A stretch of DNA of 62,258 nt from an uncultured Phocaeicola sp. (GTDB lineage: Bacteria > Bacteroidota > Bacteroidia > Bacteroidales > Bacteroidaceae): the NCBI GenBank assembly GCA_944320815.1, contig CALUIZ010000019.1, positions 1 to 62,258 on the forward strand. Direction: 5' to 3'. The translations under genes were made by a program, and so were the position numbers. Below, piece by piece: positions 34,807-44,327 of the stretch; the stretch's first letter is position 1, and each line of letters begins with the position of its first letter. The notes under the pieces were generated by a model. It ran no database searches and had not been told where the DNA came from. It saw only the letters and a list, made by a program, of their open reading frames with translations.

Positions 34807-36735
34807 ATGGAAGATAATAGTATCCAGCAGGAAAATCCGGTTTCATACACCGAAGAGAACATCCGCCATCTGAGCGACATGGAGCATGTGCGCACCCGTC
34901 CGGGCATGTACATCGGTCGTCTGGGCGACGGCTCTCAGGCAGAGGACGGAATCTATGTTCTCCTTAAGGAAGTGATTGACAACAGCATTGACGAGTTCAA
35001 GATGGGAGCCGGCAAGCGCATTGACATCACGATGGAGGACAATCTCCGGGTTTCGGTACGCGACTATGGCCGCGGAATCCCTCTGGGAAGTTTGGTCGAT
35101 GCGGTATCCATGCTGAATACAGGCGGAAAATACGACACAAAGGCGTTCAAGAAGAGCGTCGGACTGAACGGAGTGGGAGCGAAGGCGGTCAATGCGCTGA
35201 GTTCTCGTTTTGTGGCACGGAGTATGCGCGACGGACAGATGCACGAAGCCGTATTCGAACGTGGAGAACTGATCAGTGACACTACAGAGGCCACCGACGA
35301 GGAGAACGGCACCTATATCTTCTTCGAGCCGGACAGCACACTCTTCACAGGCTATCACTTCCGCATTGAGTTCATCGAGACAATGCTCCGGAACTATACG
35401 TATCTGAACACAGGACTGTCAATCTATTACAACGGACACCGCATCGTGAGCCGCAACGGACTAGAGGACCTGCTCAACGACAACATGACGGCTCCGGGAC
35501 TGTATCCCATCATCCATCTGACGGGAGAGGACATCGAAATCGCCTTCACTCACAGCTCGCAATACGGCGAAGAATATTATTCCTTCGTCAACGGACAGCA
35601 TACCACTCAAGGAGGAACGCACCAGAGTGCGTTCAAGGAACACATCGCCCGCACCATCAAGGAGTTTTACGGAAAAAACCTGGAATTTCAGGATATCCGC
35701 AACGGACTGGTGGCCGCCATCGCCGTCAATGTCATCGAACCGACCTTCGAGAGCCAGACAAAAATCAAACTGGGCTCTCTGGTGATGGCACCGGAAAAGG
35801 ATTCGGAAGGAAACCCCTACCCGCTCTCGGGGGTAAGCGTGAACAAGTTTGTGGGGGACTTCGTGAAGGAAAATGTCGACAACTATCTGCACAAGCATCC
35901 TGATGTGGCGGATGTGATGCTCCGGAAAATCCAGGAATCAGAAAAAGAACGGAAGGCGATTGCCGGAGTGACCAAGATTGCCCGTGAACGCGCCAAGAAA
36001 GCGAACCTCCATAACCGGAAGCTCCGCGACTGCCGTATCCACCTGAATGACCTGAAAGGGGGAAAGGAGGGGGAAGATGACCCGCGTCTGGAAAGTTCCA
36101 TCTTCATCACTGAGGGAGACTCGGCCAGCGGCTCCATCACCAAGAGCAGGGACGTGAACACGCAGGCGGTGTTCAGTCTCCGCGGAAAACCGCTCAACTC
36201 GTACGGACTTACCAAAAAGGTGGTCTATGAGAATGAGGAGTTCAACCTGCTCCAGGCGGCACTGAACATCGAAGACGGTCTTGACGGACTCAGATACAAC
36301 AAGGTGATTGTCGCGACCGATGCCGACGTGGACGGTATGCACATCCGCTTGCTGATGATAACCTTTTTCCTCCAGTTTTTCCCCGACCTGATTAAGAAAG
36401 GACATGTGTATATTCTTCAAACTCCCCTGTTCCGTGTGCGCAACAGGAAGAAAGGAGTGTATGAAACCATCTATTGTTACTCGGAAGAAGACCGACTGGC
36501 AGCTATAGAAAAACTCAGCCCGAATCCGGAAATCACCCGGTTCAAGGGACTGGGAGAGATCTCGCCCGACGAGTTCCGGAATTTCATCGGAAAGGACATG
36601 CGTCTAGAACAGGTCACTCTCCGCAAGACAGATGCTGTGAAGGAGTTGCTGGAATTTTATATGGGAAAAAATACGATGGAACGACAGAACTTCATCATCA
36701 ACAATCTGGTGGTGGAGGAAGATTTGATCAGTTAA
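34807..36735 (+). CDS. parE: DNA topoisomerase IV subunit B (ParE)
   Basis: ATPase subunit of topoisomerase IV, which decatenates daughter chromosomes. The 642-aa protein has an N-terminal GHKL ATPase with [20 protein letters not shown], and [12 protein letters not shown], the transducer domain, and the TOPRIM block with TEGDSASGS (about 436) and [13 protein letters not shown]. The length fits ParE rather than GyrB (about 650-800). The ATG at 34807 is used rather than the TTG two codons before. ParC is not in the window. Confidence 0.93.
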   Translation: MEDNSIQQENPVSYTEENIRHLSDMEHVRTRPGMYIGRLGDGSQAEDGIYVLLKEVIDNSIDEFKMGAGKRIDITMEDNLRVSVRDYGRGIPLGSLVDAVSMLNTGGKYDTKAFKKSVGLNGVGAKAVNALSSRFVARSMRDGQMHEAVFERGELISDTTEATDEENGTYIFFEPDSTLFTGYHFRIEFIETMLRNYTYLNTGLSIYYNGHRIVSRNGLEDLLNDNMTAPGLYPIIHLTGEDIEIAFTHSSQYGEEYYSFVNGQHTTQGGTHQSAFKEHIARTIKEFYGKNLEFQDIRNGLVAAIAVNVIEPTFESQTKIKLGSLVMAPEKDSEGNPYPLSGVSVNKFVGDFVKENVDNYLHKHPDVADVMLRKIQESEKERKAIAGVTKIARERAKKANLHNRKLRDCRIHLNDLKGGKEGEDDPRLESSIFITEGDSASGSITKSRDVNTQAVFSLRGKPLNSYGLTKKVVYENEEFNLLQAALNIEDGLDGLRYNKVIVATDADVDGMHIRLLMITFFLQFFPDLIKKGHVYILQTPLFRVRNRKKGVYETIYCYSEEDRLAAIEKLSPNPEITRFKGLGEISPDEFRNFIGKDMRLEQVTLRKTDAVKELLEFYMGKNTMERQNFIINNLVVEEDLIS

Positions 36736-36871
36736 ATAATTAATGATCAACCATTCGTCGTTAACTGTTGCCGATTTCATCCGTCTGCCACAGCCTGACA
36801 TTCGTTATTTATTTGGTCACAATTATCGTTTATGTATTAATTATTAATTGTTAATTGTTAGTTGTAAATCA
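36736..36871. repeat. AT-rich spacer with TTAATTG-type short direct repeats
   Basis: This 136-bp spacer between parE and coaD ends in overlapping TTAATTG-like units (about 36836-36865), a phrase common in Bacteroides intergenic DNA; a related phrase, ATTATCAATTATCAAC, precedes susD. No TAnnTTTG promoter or terminator stem is evident. Confidence 0.4.
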
Positions 36872-37327
36872 ATGAAAAGAGCCATATTCCCGGGCACGTT
36901 CGACCCGTTTACAATCGGACATTATTCAGTGGTGCGCCGTGCACTTACTTTTATGGATGAGATTATCATCGGAATCGGAATCAACGAAAGCAAGCGCACA
37001 TGGTTCCCTACCGAAAAGCGCGTGGAGATGATACGGAAACTCTATGCGGATGAACCCCGCATCAAAGTGGAAGCCTACAACGGACTGACGGTAGACTTCG
37101 CCCTGTCGCATGAAGCCCGGTTCATTATCCGTGGAATCCGTACGGTGCACGACTTTGAATATGAAGAAACAATCGCAGACATCAACCGCAAGCTGGCCGG
37201 TGTGGAAACCATCCTGCTGTTCACCGAACCGGAACTGACTTCGGTAAGCTCCACCATCGTGCGCGAACTGCTCCAGTTCGGCAAGGATGTAAGCGACTTT
37301 CTGCCAGAAGGGATGGACATCAAATGA
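36872..37327 (+). CDS. coaD: Phosphopantetheine adenylyltransferase CoaD
   Basis: Penultimate step of coenzyme A synthesis, in the cytoplasm. The 151-aa protein has the nucleotidyltransferase motif [18 protein letters not shown] near the N-terminus and [12 protein letters not shown], then [18 protein letters not shown], where ISSS is the usual signature. The start at 36872 is the ATG after the repeats. Its last four bases overlap the next gene (ATGA). Confidence 0.95.
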   Translation: MKRAIFPGTFDPFTIGHYSVVRRALTFMDEIIIGIGINESKRTWFPTEKRVEMIRKLYADEPRIKVEAYNGLTVDFALSHEARFIIRGIRTVHDFEYEETIADINRKLAGVETILLFTEPELTSVSSTIVRELLQFGKDVSDFLPEGMDIK

Positions 37328-38928
37328 AAAGTACAGATATGAAAAGAAATCTGATTTCAGCGGCAATCCTCTGCCTGTTATGCATGGAAGGAGCATTTGC
37401 CCAGACCAACAAGCTCAATTCTCCTTCGCGCAAACTCCAGTTGGCAGAGTTTGCCATCGCCAATCTGTATGTAGACAAGGTGGACGAAGGGAAACTGGTG
37501 GAAACGGCTATCATCAAAATGCTGGAAGACCTTGACCCGCATTCCACTTATTCCGACCCTGAAGAAGTGAAACGCCTGAACGAGCCTTTACAAGGCAATT
37601 TCGACGGCATCGGCATCCAGTTCAATATGGTGACCGACACACTGTTCGTCATTCAGCCCGTATCGGGAGGCCCTTCTGAAAAAGTGGGGATTCTGGCAGG
37701 CGACCGCATCATCGAAGTGAACGATACGGTAATTGCCGGAGTGAAGATGAACACCGATGAAGTGATGCGCCGTCTGAGGGGACCGAAAGGGTCGAAAGTG
37801 AACGTGAAGGTGCTCCGTGCCGGAGTAAAAGAACTGCTCCCGTTCACCATCAAACGCGACAAGATTCCGGTGTACAGCCTTGACGCGGCTTACATGGTGG
37901 ACAAGCATATAGGCTATATCCGCATCAACCGGTTTGCAGCCACCACCGGAAAGGAATTTTCCGATGCGCTCCGCACACTCCAGAAACAGGGCATGAAGGA
38001 TTTGATTCTCGACTTGCAGGGGAACGGGGGAGGCTATCTGAATGCCGCCATCGACCTCTGCGACCAGATGCTCGGTGCCAAGGAACTGATTGTCTATACC
38101 GAAGGACGGCGTAACCCTCGCTCTGAATTCAAGGCAAAAGGCGACGGAGACTTCCAGCAGGGACGGCTGGTGGTGCTGGTGGACGAATTTTCGGCCTCAG
38201 CCAGTGAAATCGTGACCGGAACCATCCAGGACTGGGACAGAGGAATCGTTGTGGGACGGCGCACTTTCGGGAAAGGTCTCGTACAACGCCCTATCGACTT
38301 GCCCGACGGTTCGATGATACGCCTCACCGTGGCGCGCTATTACACTCCTTCAGGCCGCTGTATCCAAAAACCATACGAAAGTGTGGAACAGTACAACCAT
38401 GACCTGATTGACCGTTACAACCGGGGGGAGATGATGAGCGCGGACAGCATTCATTTTCCCGACTCCCTGAAGGCCAGGACACTGAAACTCGGCCGGACCG
38501 TTTATGGAGGAGGCGGCATCATGCCCGACTACTTCGTGCCTATCGACACTACGATGTACACCGACTATTACATGAAACTGCGCGACAAAGGAGCCATCGT
38601 GCAGTTCAACATCAAACTGATTGACCGTCACCGCAAGGAATGGCTGAAGAAATACAAGACATTTGAACATTTCAACCGCAATTTCGAAGTGAACGACAAG
38701 ATGCTGGAGGAGCTGGTCGCGCTGGGAGAAACAATGAAAGTTCCCTACAACGAAACACAATACCAGACGGCACTTCCTCTCATAAAGACGCAGATAAAGG
38801 CACTGCTTGCCCGCGACATCTGGGATATGAGTGAATATTTCCAGGTCATCAACACGCTAAGTCCCAGCATGAAAAAAGCTATGGAACTTCTTTCCCGACC
38901 AGGAATGGACTTTCCGAAACGGCAATGA
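37324..38928 (+). CDS. S41-family C-terminal processing peptidase
   Basis: Periplasmic serine protease of the CtpA/Prc group, which trims or degrades proteins from their C-termini. The 534-aa protein has a signal peptide (cleavage near GAFAQ), a PDZ domain (about 88-175; GIGIQF and [10 protein letters not shown]) and the catalytic domain with LQGNGGG. Using Prc spacing, the catalytic pair is S292 in FSASASEI and K317 in FGKGLVQ. A C-terminal helical extension (about 400-534) lies beyond the core. It starts within coaD's stop codon; an alternative Met five codons later also gives a signal peptide. Confidence 0.92.
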   Translation: MKSTDMKRNLISAAILCLLCMEGAFAQTNKLNSPSRKLQLAEFAIANLYVDKVDEGKLVETAIIKMLEDLDPHSTYSDPEEVKRLNEPLQGNFDGIGIQFNMVTDTLFVIQPVSGGPSEKVGILAGDRIIEVNDTVIAGVKMNTDEVMRRLRGPKGSKVNVKVLRAGVKELLPFTIKRDKIPVYSLDAAYMVDKHIGYIRINRFAATTGKEFSDALRTLQKQGMKDLILDLQGNGGGYLNAAIDLCDQMLGAKELIVYTEGRRNPRSEFKAKGDGDFQQGRLVVLVDEFSASASEIVTGTIQDWDRGIVVGRRTFGKGLVQRPIDLPDGSMIRLTVARYYTPSGRCIQKPYESVEQYNHDLIDRYNRGEMMSADSIHFPDSLKARTLKLGRTVYGGGGIMPDYFVPIDTTMYTDYYMKLRDKGAIVQFNIKLIDRHRKEWLKKYKTFEHFNRNFEVNDKMLEELVALGETMKVPYNETQYQTALPLIKTQIKALLARDIWDMSEYFQVINTLSPSMKKAMELLSRPGMDFPKRQ

Positions 38929-38954
38929 CTCCTTTCAGAAAACAGACTATGCAG

Positions 38955-38991
38955 CCATGCAGACCAACAGATTGGTCCGCATGGTTTTTTT
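38955..38991 (+). terminator. Intrinsic terminator of the parE-coaD-S41 unit
   Basis: CCATGC, then GACCAA, pairs with TTGGTC, then GCATGG (stem 38955-38967 with 38972-38984, one A/C mismatch between the two blocks), loop CAGA, then a run of seven Ts. Confidence 0.88.
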
Positions 38992-39071
38992 ATGCATCCC
39001 GCACCGGAAAAGGAGCGGTTTCCAACCGATGCACAAGGGTTTATTTTATTAAAGAATAATTTCCTTAATTG

Positions 39072-39103
39072 TTTGGGTTATCTCAATAAATCTTCTAATT
39101 TTG
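39072..39103 (+). promoter_or_regulatory. Promoter of the succinate dehydrogenase/fumarate reductase operon
   Basis: TTTG (39072-39075) and TAATTTTG (39096-39103) are separated by 20 nt, an excellent match to the Bacteroides consensus TTTG-N19-21-TAnnTTTG. The leader to the sdhC ATG is about 63 nt. Confidence 0.8.
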
Positions 39104-39172
39104 CAACATATTACAGACCATCCGACAGGATATTTTATTTCTAACAATTAAATAATTTAAATTCAATCATTT

Positions 39173-39844
39173 ATGTGGTTAAGTAATTCATCTATTGGAA
39201 GGAAAGTGGTGATGAGCGTAACAGGTATCGCCCTTGTCCTGTTTCTTACATTTCACATGTTGATGAACCTTGTCGCGCTGTTCTCAGCGGAGGGCTACAA
39301 CATGGTGTGCGAATTCTTGGGGACCAACTGGTATGCCCTGCTGGGTACGCTGGCACTGGCCGCTCTGTTCGTGATTCACATCATCTATGCCTTCTGGCTG
39401 ACAATGATGAACCGTGCAGCCCGCGGAAGTGAACGCTATGCGGTAAGCGTAAAACCTAAGACTGTGGAATGGGCCTCACAAAACATGCTGGCTCTGGGCG
39501 TTATCGTCATTCTGGGACTGGCCCTGCATTTGTTCAACTTCTGGTACAACATGATGTTTGCCGAACTGATCGGCAATCCGCTGATGGGCGGCTTGAGCGC
39601 GACGGATGGTTACGGCTACATTGTGGAAACTTTCTCTAATCCGGTATTCTTTATCCTGTACATCGTATGGTTGTGCGCTCTGTGGTTCCACCTGACTCAC
39701 GGCTTCTGGAGCGCAATGCAGACACTGGGATGGAACAACACGATTTGGATCAACCGCTGGAAATGCATCTCTAACATCTATTCTACTGTCATCGTACTGG
39801 GATTCATGCTGGTAGCGGTGGTATTTTTCGTAAAGAATTTATAA
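39173..39844 (+). CDS. sdhC: Succinate dehydrogenase/fumarate reductase cytochrome b subunit
   Basis: Membrane anchor of the quinone-reacting complex; in Bacteroides it works mainly as fumarate reductase during anaerobic growth. The 223-aa protein has five TM helices and di-haem ligand histidines as in the Wolinella-type FrdC: candidates are H28, H69, H119 and H173 (or H176). Its name could equally be frdC. It heads the operon behind a strong promoter. Confidence 0.94.
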   Translation: MWLSNSSIGRKVVMSVTGIALVLFLTFHMLMNLVALFSAEGYNMVCEFLGTNWYALLGTLALAALFVIHIIYAFWLTMMNRAARGSERYAVSVKPKTVEWASQNMLALGVIVILGLALHLFNFWYNMMFAELIGNPLMGGLSATDGYGYIVETFSNPVFFILYIVWLCALWFHLTHGFWSAMQTLGWNNTIWINRWKCISNIYSTVIVLGFMLVAVVFFVKNL

Positions 39845-39907
39845 TAGACACTGGATGCCGGATTTCTGACGGAACCCGGCCGAATGTCAACTAAAAAGAA
39901 AACAATT

Positions 39908-41893
39908 ATGGCTACTAAAATAATCGACTCTAAAATTCCTGAAGGTCCGATAGCTGAGAAATGGACCAACTATAAAGCTCACCAGAAACTGGTGAACCCG
40001 GCGAACAAACGCCGTCTGGATATCATCGTGGTAGGAACCGGTCTGGCAGGTGCTTCTGCTGCCGCTTCTCTGGGTGAAATGGGTTTCCGCGTGTTCAATT
40101 TCTGCATACAGGACTCTCCGCGCCGTGCGCACTCTATCGCCGCACAGGGTGGTATCAATGCCGCCAAAAACTATCAGAACGACGGTGACTCCATCTATCG
40201 TCTGTTCTACGATACAGTAAAGGGTGGTGACTATCGTGCCCGCGAGGCCAACGTTTACCGTCTGGCTGAGGTTTCAAACAATATCATCGACCAGTGCGTG
40301 GCTCAGGGCGTTCCGTTCGCACGCGAATACGGAGGTCTGCTGGCTAACCGTTCTTTCGGTGGCGCACAGGTTTCCCGTACATTCTATGCAAAAGGCCAGA
40401 CAGGTCAGCAGCTGCTGCTGGGCGCATACTCTGCATTGAGTCGCCAGGTAGGTGCAGGCACTGTGAAACTGTACACCCGCTATGAAATGGAAGACGTAGT
40501 AATCATTGACGGCCGTGCCCGTGGTATTATCGCCAAGAACTTGGTGACCGGAAAGCTGGAACGCTTTGCCGCTCATGCCGTGGTTATCGCTACCGGAGGT
40601 TACGGAAACACTTACTTCCTGTCTACCAACGCAATGGCTTGCAACTGCTCGGCAGCTATGGCTTGCTACCGCAAGGGAGCATGGTTTGCCAACCCGGCTT
40701 ACGTACAGATTCACCCGACCTGTATCCCGGTACACGGCGACAAGCAGTCTAAACTGACTCTGATGTCAGAGTCTCTGCGTAACGACGGACGTATCTGGGT
40801 TCCGAAGAAACTGGAAGATGCAAAGGCATTGCAGGCTGGAACAAAGAAAGGCTCTGACATTCCTGAAGAAGACCGCGACTATTATCTGGAACGCCGTTAT
40901 CCGGCATTCGGTAATCTGGTTCCGCGTGACGTGGCTTCACGTGCAGCAAAGGAACGTTGCGACCATGGCTTCGGCGTAAACAACACGGGACTTGCCGTAT
41001 TCCTCGATTTCTCTGAAAGTATCGAACGTCTGGGCCTTGATGTAGTCCGCCAGCGTTATGGCAACCTCTTCGACATGTATGAAGAGATTACTGATGTCAA
41101 TCCGGGCGAACTGGCCAATGAAATCAACGGCGTGAAATATTACAACCCGATGATGATTTATCCAGCTATCCACTATACGATGGGTGGTATCTGGGTGGAT
41201 TATGAATTGCAGACTTCCATCAAGGGTCTGTTCGCTATCGGTGAATGTAACTTCTCCGACCATGGTGCAAACCGCCTGGGTGCTTCTGCACTGATGCAGG
41301 GTCTGGCCGACGGTTACTTCGTTCTGCCGTATACCATCCAGAACTATCTGGCTGACCAGATTACAGTTCCTCGTTTCTCTACAGATCTTCCGGAATTCGC
41401 GGAAGCCGAAAAAGCCGTTCAGGCCAAGATTGACCACTTGATGGGTATCCAAGGCAAACGTTCTGTAGATTCCATCCACAAGGAACTCGGCCACATCATG
41501 TGGGAATATGTAGGTATGGGACGTACAGAAGCCGGCCTGAAGACCGCTCTTACCAAGCTGAAAGAGATCCGCAAGGAATTCGAGACCAACCTGTTCATCC
41601 CGGGCAAGAAAGAAGGAATGAACGTGGAACTTGACAAGGCTATCCGCCTGAACGACTTCATCACCATGGGTGAACTGATTGCTTATGATGCGCTGAACCG
41701 CAACGAATCGTGCGGCGGCCATTTCCGCGAAGAATACCAGACAGAAGAAGGTGAAGCAAAACGTGATGACGCAAACTACTTCTACGTTTCGTGCTGGGAA
41801 TATCAGGGCTCAGATGACAAGGCTCCGGTTCTCTACAAAGAACCGCTGGTTTACGAAGCAATCAAAGTTCAGACTCGTAACTACAAGAGCTAA
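39908..41893 (+). CDS. frdA: Fumarate reductase/succinate dehydrogenase flavoprotein subunit
   Basis: Catalytic subunit carrying covalent FAD that interconverts fumarate and succinate. The 661-aa protein begins with the dinucleotide fold [19 protein letters not shown], then [17 protein letters not shown] with H75 as the FAD-linking histidine. The C-terminal half shows [12 protein letters not shown] and [26 protein letters not shown]. The long form with 661 residues matches the Wolinella/Bacteroides class. The ATG at 39908 is used instead of the 39884 Met. Confidence 0.95.
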   Translation: MATKIIDSKIPEGPIAEKWTNYKAHQKLVNPANKRRLDIIVVGTGLAGASAAASLGEMGFRVFNFCIQDSPRRAHSIAAQGGINAAKNYQNDGDSIYRLFYDTVKGGDYRAREANVYRLAEVSNNIIDQCVAQGVPFAREYGGLLANRSFGGAQVSRTFYAKGQTGQQLLLGAYSALSRQVGAGTVKLYTRYEMEDVVIIDGRARGIIAKNLVTGKLERFAAHAVVIATGGYGNTYFLSTNAMACNCSAAMACYRKGAWFANPAYVQIHPTCIPVHGDKQSKLTLMSESLRNDGRIWVPKKLEDAKALQAGTKKGSDIPEEDRDYYLERRYPAFGNLVPRDVASRAAKERCDHGFGVNNTGLAVFLDFSESIERLGLDVVRQRYGNLFDMYEEITDVNPGELANEINGVKYYNPMMIYPAIHYTMGGIWVDYELQTSIKGLFAIGECNFSDHGANRLGASALMQGLADGYFVLPYTIQNYLADQITVPRFSTDLPEFAEAEKAVQAKIDHLMGIQGKRSVDSIHKELGHIMWEYVGMGRTEAGLKTALTKLKEIRKEFETNLFIPGKKEGMNVELDKAIRLNDFITMGELIAYDALNRNESCGGHFREEYQTEEGEAKRDDANYFYVSCWEYQGSDDKAPVLYKEPLVYEAIKVQTRNYKS

Positions 41894-41928
41894 TCAGTGA
41901 AGTTAAACAATTAAAGAATCTAAGTAAA

Positions 41929-42684
41929 ATGGATAAAAATATATCATTTACGCTGAAAATTTGGCGTCAGAACGGACCTAAGGAACAAGGTCATTTCGAT
42001 ACATTCCAGATGAAGGACATTCCGGGTGACACTTCATTCCTGGAAATGCTGGATATCTTGAACGAACAGCTGATTGAAGAAGGTAAGGAACCGGTTGTGT
42101 TCGATCATGATTGCCGTGAAGGTATTTGCGGTATGTGCTCTCTCTACATCAACGGACACCCGCACGGACCCGCAACAGGCGCAACAACCTGCCAGCTCTA
42201 TATGCGCCGTTTCAATGACGGTGATGTGATTACAGTTGAACCTTGGCGTTCAGCAGGCTTCCCGGTCATCAAGGACCTGATGGTGGACCGTTCGGCTTAC
42301 GACAAAATCATGCAGGCCGGAGGTTATATCAGTATCCGTACAGGCGCGCCGCAGGATGCCAATGCAATCCTCATCCCGAAACCGATAGCAGATGAAGCCA
42401 TGGATGCGGCTTCTTGTATCGGCTGTGGCGCTTGCGTAGCGGCCTGCAAGAATGGTTCGGCCATGCTTTTCGTTTCTGCAAAGGTCAGCCAGCTGAATCT
42501 GCTGCCTCAAGGAAAGCCTGAAGCACTCCGCCGTGCGAAAGCGATGATTTCGAAAATGGACGAACTGGGCTTCGGAAACTGCACAAACACCCGTGCCTGC
42601 GAAGCTGAATGCCCGAAAAACGTTTCAATCAGCAACATCGCCCGTCTGAACCGCGACTTCATCAAAGCAAAACTGAAAGACTGA
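41929..42684 (+). CDS. frdB: Fumarate reductase/succinate dehydrogenase iron-sulfur subunit
   Basis: Electron-transfer subunit between flavin and haem/quinone. The 251-aa protein has a [2Fe-2S] ferredoxin domain with C62, C67, C70 and C88, and a second domain with C163, C166, C169 and C173 ([11 protein letters not shown]) and C218, C224 and C228 for the [4Fe-4S] and [3Fe-4S] clusters. It is 35 bp after frdA; a perfect 12-bp terminator follows. Confidence 0.96.
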   Translation: MDKNISFTLKIWRQNGPKEQGHFDTFQMKDIPGDTSFLEMLDILNEQLIEEGKEPVVFDHDCREGICGMCSLYINGHPHGPATGATTCQLYMRRFNDGDVITVEPWRSAGFPVIKDLMVDRSAYDKIMQAGGYISIRTGAPQDANAILIPKPIADEAMDAASCIGCGACVAACKNGSAMLFVSAKVSQLNLLPQGKPEALRRAKAMISKMDELGFGNCTNTRACEAECPKNVSISNIARLNRDFIKAKLKD

Positions 42685-42722
42685 TACCAGAATCTGTAGC
42701 TTTTATTTGAGAATAATCTGCC

Positions 42723-42766
42723 GCCCCACCAACCATTTCAACACCGGTTGGTGGGGCGACTTTTTT
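42723..42766 (+). terminator. Intrinsic terminator of the frd operon
   Basis: GCCCCACCAACC (42723-42734) pairs perfectly with GGTTGGTGGGGC (42746-42757) with an 11-nt loop, followed by GAC and a run of Ts (42761-42766). Confidence 0.9.
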
Positions 42767-42912
42767 GTAACTGTTCAGCAGAATCTCCGACTTACTGCCA
42801 ATTCATCTCTTCCAGGCAATCATCCAAACGACTGATTTTCATATAAAAAGATGCGTTCTCATTTTTTATAAATGCAAAATAATATTAAATTCGGGCAAAA
42901 CAGGTGGACATT

Positions 42913-42944
42913 TTTGCTTTTTCTACTTGAAGTCCATATATTTG
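42913..42944 (+). promoter_or_regulatory. Consensus promoter for a short RNA
   Basis: TTTG (42913-42916), a 20-nt gap and TATATTTG (42937-42944) form one of the two best promoter matches in the window. The expected start is near 42950. Confidence 0.75.
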
Positions 42945-42949
42945 CGATG

Positions 42950-43016
42950 TGATTTTTTTCATAGTATTAGATTTAAGGTTAACAAGGTGGGAGAAAGCGT
43001 TCTCCCGTTTTTTTTG
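42950..43016 (+). ncRNA. Probable short RNA or attenuator leader, about 65 nt
   Basis: A perfect promoter match is followed, after about 40 nt of AT-rich sequence (starting GATTTTTTTCATAG), by a strong intrinsic terminator: GGGAGAA (42989-42995), loop AGCG, TTCTCCC (43000-43006) and eight Ts (43008-43015). This makes a compact transcription unit with no gene inside. A GTG frame from 42949 (VIFFIVLDLRL) reads through it and might be a leader peptide. It may act in trans, or be an attenuator before the HicB-like gene 123 nt downstream. I recall similar AT-rich leaders in other Bacteroides genomes but cannot check this. Confidence 0.6.
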
Positions 43017-43138
43017 CCCATACATATCATCCCGCCTCATCTCTTTCAATTTCATAGAAAAGTAATCCTCCGGAAATCATTCTGTAACATAAAAAGACGA
43101 CTTTTGTGCAGACAAAAAATCAAAGGAGGACCAGAACA

Positions 43139-43330
43139 ATGGAAACAATCGGAAACAAATACGTAGTGGAATGCACCTCTGGGGGCGAGTATTATGCCTA
43201 TCTGCTGAATCATGAACAATGCTGCGCTTTCGGAGAAACACCGGAAGAAGCCATCGAGAATCTGGAAGAAGCTGCGGAAGAGTTCTTCAACGAGATTAAT
43301 TCCATTTTTTATATTGAAGACATTGCCTGA
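43139..43330 (+). CDS. HicB-like orphan antitoxin-domain protein
   Basis: A 63-residue protein with the HicB-type fold pattern: strands ending YAYLLNHEQCCAFGETPEEAIENLEEAAEEFF, similar to HicB's pattern of G-x-T-x-E-E-A-x-x-N. The ribosome-binding site AAAGGAGGA lies 8 nt before the ATG and is unusually good for this phylum, which decides the start over the upstream Met at 43106. No HicA toxin gene is found next to it, so it would be an orphan regulator. A TTTTG box at 43101 (GACTTTTG) may be a weak promoter. A GU-containing hairpin terminator follows at 43390. Confidence 0.65.
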   Translation: METIGNKYVVECTSGGEYYAYLLNHEQCCAFGETPEEAIENLEEAAEEFFNEINSIFYIEDIA

Positions 43331-43389
43331 AGGAAAAGGTTTTTGATGCACCAATATAGATAATAATTGCCAATATTTTTAGTCATTCG

Positions 43390-43421
43390 GCCATCTCTGT
43401 GTGAACAGGGGTGGCTTTTTT
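43390..43421 (+). terminator. Intrinsic terminator of the HicB-like gene
   Basis: GCCATCTCTGT (43390-43400) pairs with ACAGGGGTGGC (43405-43415), 11 bp including G-U pairs, loop GTGA, then six Ts. Confidence 0.8.
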
Positions 43422-43473
43422 CTGGGAAATATCATATTCATCTGACAGACATATCATTGTAATACCACCGAAC

Positions 43474-43481
43474 TAATTTTG
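43474..43481 (+). promoter_or_regulatory. Bacteroides-type -7 element before the metallophosphoesterase gene
   Basis: TAATTTTG matches TAnnTTTG. It lies 27 nt before the ATG at 43509, and the upstream GTG-type start at 43479 would be inside it, which decides the start. Confidence 0.6.
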
Positions 43482-43508
43482 TATGTCGTTATAGAGAAAA
43501 ACATAGAT

Positions 43509-44327
43509 ATGGAAGGAAGACCTTACTATCGGACCATCGTGGTTTCAGACATTCATCTGGGGACATCCCATTCGAAAGTAAACCAAATCAGCGACTTCCT
43601 GAGAAGGGTGGACTGTGACCGCCTGATCATGAACGGAGACATCATCGACGGATGGCATCTGCAGAAGTCCGGAATCAGCAAATGGAAACAGGAGCACACG
43701 CATTTCTTCAAAATCATCATGAAAATGATGGAGAAGCATGGAACGGAAATCATTTATGTACGGGGGAACCACGATGATTTTCTCGACAATCTGGCTCCCC
43801 TGCAGCTCGCCAATCTGCACATCGTGAAAGACTTCATGCTGGAAAGTAACGGAAAGCATTATTTCGTGACCCACGGAGATGTGTTCGACAAGGTGACCAC
43901 AGAGATGAAATGGCTCGCCAAACTGGGTGACATAGGCTACACCCTGCTGCTCTGGCTGAACAGCCAATACAACAAATATCGGGTGAAACGGGGCAAGCCT
44001 TATTATTCGCTCTCCCAGGCAATCAAACAGAAAGTGAAGTCTGCCGTATCTTATATTTCCGACTTCGAGAATGTACTGGTTGACTTTGCCCGCGCCCGGC
44101 AGTGCGAAGGAGTGATTTGCGGACACATCCACCACCCCGAAAACCGGATGATAAACGGAATCCATTATCTCAACTCAGGCGACTGGGTGGAAACCATGTC
44201 GGCACTTACAGAAGACGAGTCGGGTAAATGGAAAGTGGTCTACTATTCCGACATTGCCGGCACCATGCCTGTCGACAAGGAAGACGAAAACGAAAATGTA
44301 TTACCTCTTATTCCCATCGCATCATGA
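43509..44327 (+). CDS. UDP-2,3-diacylglucosamine diphosphatase-like metallophosphoesterase
   Basis: A 272-aa calcineurin-type phosphoesterase related to LpxH/YbbF. The metal ligands are visible in order: SDIHLG, GDIIDGW, RGNHDD, VTHGD and GHIHHPE. The insertion WLNSQYNKYRVKRGKPYYSLSQAIKQ is typical of the lipid-linked LpxH-like group. It could cleave UDP-diacylglucosamine in lipid A synthesis, but Bacteroides also carry other candidates for that step, so a role in another sugar-lipid is equally possible. Its stop overlaps the glycosyltransferase start by 4 bp. Confidence 0.85.
   Translation: MEGRPYYRTIVVSDIHLGTSHSKVNQISDFLRRVDCDRLIMNGDIIDGWHLQKSGISKWKQEHTHFFKIIMKMMEKHGTEIIYVRGNHDDFLDNLAPLQLANLHIVKDFMLESNGKHYFVTHGDVFDKVTTEMKWLAKLGDIGYTLLLWLNSQYNKYRVKRGKPYYSLSQAIKQKVKSAVSYISDFENVLVDFARARQCEGVICGHIHHPENRMINGIHYLNSGDWVETMSALTEDESGKWKVVYYSDIAGTMPVDKEDENENVLPLIPIAS

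Noticed and set aside
42927..43166. 79-codon plus-strand frame over the short RNA and the HicB-like start
   Set aside because: It begins inside the -33/-7 promoter region and passes through the terminator; the strong ribosome-binding site belongs to 43139.
43018..43508. HicA toxin partner for the HicB-like gene
   Set aside because: No small basic frame with a HicA-like pattern is found on either side of the gene.
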